Source of the DNA: Lithospermum erythrorhizon
Taxonomy: Eukaryota > Streptophyta > Magnoliopsida > Boraginales > Boraginaceae
Direction of reading: 5' to 3'
Assembly: GCA_019722365.1 (NCBI GenBank)
Contig: JADFUC010001647.1
Coordinates: forward strand, 1-64,000
Length of the DNA stretch: 64,000 bases
Shown here: one piece after another, positions 61,690-64,000 of the stretch
How positions within the stretch are numbered: position 1 is the first letter of the stretch
Layout: each line of letters starts with the position of its first letter
Notes under the pieces: generated by a model
What the model was told of the DNA's origin: nothing
The model's input: only the letters and a program-made list of their open reading frames with translations
Databases searched by the model: none
Made by a program: the position numbers and the translations under genes

Positions 61690-62860
61690 ATGAAATTGAA
61701 GGGAGTAGTTTGAAATTTGATGAGCAATTATGACTGTTTTGAAATAATTGCATTTACATCAAATTTTTGGATAAAGCACTTCTATGACAGTAAATCGATC
61801 AACTCGATCATATAAAGATCGAGAGAACATATCTTGATAAAGCTGGAACACGGTATGAATTAATAATGCAGATGTAAAGTCACACTGCGACACATATATA
61901 CATGCGGTTTTTTTTATACCATACGATGCAGAAATTTGTCACGTAAGAAATAAAAGCTTATTTCATTAACCTATATAAGATTATAAATTGAAAACTTTTA
62001 AGCTATAAGAAAATTGAGAGAATTTAACACTTATATTTTTTAGTGATTATGTTTTCCATTTTATTTATCAATTAATTAATTAGGATGTATTGGTGAGAAC
62101 AATTGTTCTTTGTCAATTTTTGGTTAAAAATCTGAGCTTGAAAGGAACTTACCTGAAGCTATGTCAATCAACTCAATCAAATATATTTTTTATTTATTAC
62201 ATATTTTCTTTTTTATTTTATCACCTGAGTAATTATGATGTGTGAGGAATAAGGTATACATTTAATTTAGAATTTTTGGTTAAAAGTACAGAATTTATGA
62301 AGCTTGAACTTACACAAAAACTATGTCAATCAACTCAATCAACTATATTATTTTATTGATTATGATTTCTTTTTTTATTTTATCACCAAAATAATTATTT
62401 TTGAAATTATTGAAAGCTTCTTTTCATCTAATTAATTATACAATAATCGCGTATAATATGTTTCTGAAATTATTGTATTATTTTGGCCTCATGTCATCGT
62501 GTGGGGAAACGTACTTGTGTGAAAGATTGTCCCACACTGCGTTTGTAGTAATAGTGCGCATCATTGGCGGATTGGTATCTAATACCCAGCCTGATTCTGT
62601 ATGGCTTTGTTATCGTGGCCGTGCACGACATCCTTTATTGTGGCGTGTGAAAGCCACACAAGTGTTTTCATTTATATAGAGGGGTAAAATCGGCATTAAT
62701 GTACTCTGCACTCCTTGTGCTCTGCAATTAACTGCACCAGATCAAATGGGTACATCGGAGATAAAAAGCGATTATATGATATCGATTTAAAATTGACGCA
62801 AATCTAAATCTGAAAAATGAAAATACACAAAGTGGACGACTCCACTTATTACTCTAAAAG
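61690..62860. other. AT-rich intergenic stretch with a tandem duplication
   Basis: No gene recognised. A GC-richer patch at 62495-62650 (frame 62401-62679) has no domain. Confidence 0.45.
62115..62400 (+). repeat. Tandem duplication, about 163-bp unit
   Basis: TATGTCAATCAACTCAATCA occurs at about 62159 and 62322. Both copies are preceded by TTTTTGGTTAAAA and AGCTTGAA and followed by TTTTTTATTTTATCACC and an AATAATTAT-like end. A weaker third trace (CGATCAACTCGATCA) lies near 61797. Confidence 0.7.
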
Positions 62861-62913
62861 CATAGCTTTTCACATGAATCAGCTTCAAATCATATTAATT
62901 CGATTTCACTCTA

Positions 62914-63948
62914 CGTAAGTTCTCACTCACTATTTGCACATATATTTGTCATCTCATATTTCTCCAGGTTTTATTGCACTTATACTGTTTGATAAAAAGC
63001 TTCTCTGAAACAAGTCATTTTGGTGTGTTGAATTTGTTTTGTGGGGTAAACAGTACTATTTATATTTGTTACATAATCTGTTAGGCAAATTAGCTTTCTT
63101 TTGCGGTGTTTTAATTTCATCAATATTTCTGATTATTAGCTCGCAGCAGCCAAACCATGATTTTTATCTATGTTTTCATGTCTCATGAAATCAACGATTT
63201 TTATTCTTTTCGCTCTTTGATATATTAGAACTTGGCTTGAAAATGGAATTAAATTCATTCTGCGTTTATTATATATTATATATTCTTAGATGGTGTTTCT
63301 GATTCTTTCTTTGGATATTTCAGAACAACCCTTGTTACACACAGGGGCGAGGGTAAGTCAATAACTCTTAATTCGACCCTTTACCATGGGCAGAGGCGTT
63401 GAGGCGTGTTGATATTTATTGAATGAATAATACACAGAAAAATCTTTGAAAAAATAAGGAAATTTTCAGTGCAACGAACCAAATAATTTTTGAAACATAT
63501 ATTAAAATTTATTTTATTATGAAGCGTTTATTTTTCAAAGGAGGATTTAAGATTTTTTATCCCATAGGCTTCTTCTAGTTCCCACCCACTGATTCGCTGA
63601 ATTGTGCACTGTTAAGATCAGGTTTTGACAAAGAATATAAGATGGTGTTGCAGCCACCCTTCAACTCCAGAAAGTTGGCGGCAGTGGCGTCTTCTCTCCG
63701 AGAGCATCTTTTTTTTTGGTTATGGTTTGCATCTCTCGTATGTCAATGTGGCACCTCAGCAAGCAAGGCTCAAGGTGCGAAACGACTTCGTCAGAGATTT
63801 CTTGAAAAAGAAGTATGGTTATGAACCAGGGACGGAGCTAGGCAATAATTATAAGAAGGTGGGTCCAATAAACAAAATAAATTATGTCGATATAGTTAAG
63901 GAGGAAATTTCGAAATCATGGTTGGCCAAATACTGGAACAAATGGTGA
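62914..63948 (+). pseudogene. Unrecognised small gene: untranslated exons plus a frameshifted coding exon
   Basis: Splice-like signals mark a 5' UTR: donor CTAC/GTAAGT (about 62914), acceptor ATTTCAG (about 63323), donor GAGG/GTAAGTC (about 63352), acceptor CCCATAG (about 63568). The ATG at 63642 opens MVLQPPFNSRKLAAVASS. After REHLFF a 9-T run (63709-63717) shifts the frame; dropping one T would join this to GYGLHLSYVNVAPQQARLKV and NDFVRDFLKKKYGYEPG, which looks like real coding sequence (a hydrophobic stretch followed by a basic helix). The family is not recognised; a small mitochondrial or membrane protein is only a guess. The sequence from about 63826 (CAGGGACGGAGCTAGG) resembles a hAT-MITE end, so the tail to the stop at 63948 may be transposon-derived. 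Confidence 0.45.
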
Positions 63949-64000
63949 CGAATGACAGCAGAGGTCTCAAGTCATGGCAGTGTTAAAATTTGACAATTTT

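Noticed and set aside
1..64000. tRNA, rRNA and organellar insertions
   Set aside because: No cloverleaf-compatible tRNA, rRNA core sequence or plastid/mitochondrial gene was recognised on reading; a dedicated scan could still find a degraded one.

Overview
The window looks like nuclear DNA of a flowering plant, probably a eudicot with a repeat-rich genome; the species cannot be named from it. Reasons: GT-AG introns with T-rich acceptor tracts, Ty1/copia and Ty3 chromovirus LTR retrotransposons primed by initiator tRNA-Met, plant L1-type LINEs with a C-terminal RNase H, a Mutator-like (MULE) transposase, and remnants of two plant gene families (NPF transporter; F-box of the At2g35280-like type). 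I found no bacterial gene, rRNA or CRISPR array. Almost no open frame is intact. Most protein homology is visible only by following it across frames, so the window is old, decayed sequence, or was assembled with many single-base indels, or both.

Layout. 1-2000: minus-strand copia gag-protease-integrase remnant, cut by the left edge. 2001-2888: its leader. 2889-6413: solo Ty3-type LTR with an internal 441-bp duplication and a GGTATAAGTGCGG-like minisatellite. 7030-9670: intron-bearing, unrecognised decayed gene or element. About 9900-13976: LINE with a poly-A end. 15918-21505: four-exon NPF1-like transporter gene on the minus strand, broken by indels, with a second LINE in intron 2 (exact 10-bp target-site duplication).

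About 22450-39330: a four-layer nest. A plus-strand MULE transposase gene is split by a minus-strand Ty3 chromovirus (23071-37550, duplication ACGAG). The chromovirus 5' LTR is split by solo LTR A (30388-about 35454), and A is split by solo LTR B (32245-34784). Downstream of its SWIM finger the MULE carries an OTU-protease-like DGHCGF motif.

39331-50389: mostly unassigned AT-rich sequence with one probable SINE and a possible copia gag trace. About 50390-59800: a small terminal-inverted-repeat element with internal direct repeats, opened by a complete copia element (50922-59541; LTRs about 951 and 953 bp, duplication ATTAA, recognisable PBS and PPT). 59887-60854: three-exon F-box pseudogene with good splice sites but in-frame stops. 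61593 leftward: a possible second gene behind a clear TATA box. 62914-63948: exons of an unrecognised small gene whose frame is broken at a 9-T run.

There are no operons or cooperating host genes. The two host genes are separate loci, and the main story is the order in which mobile elements landed in each other.
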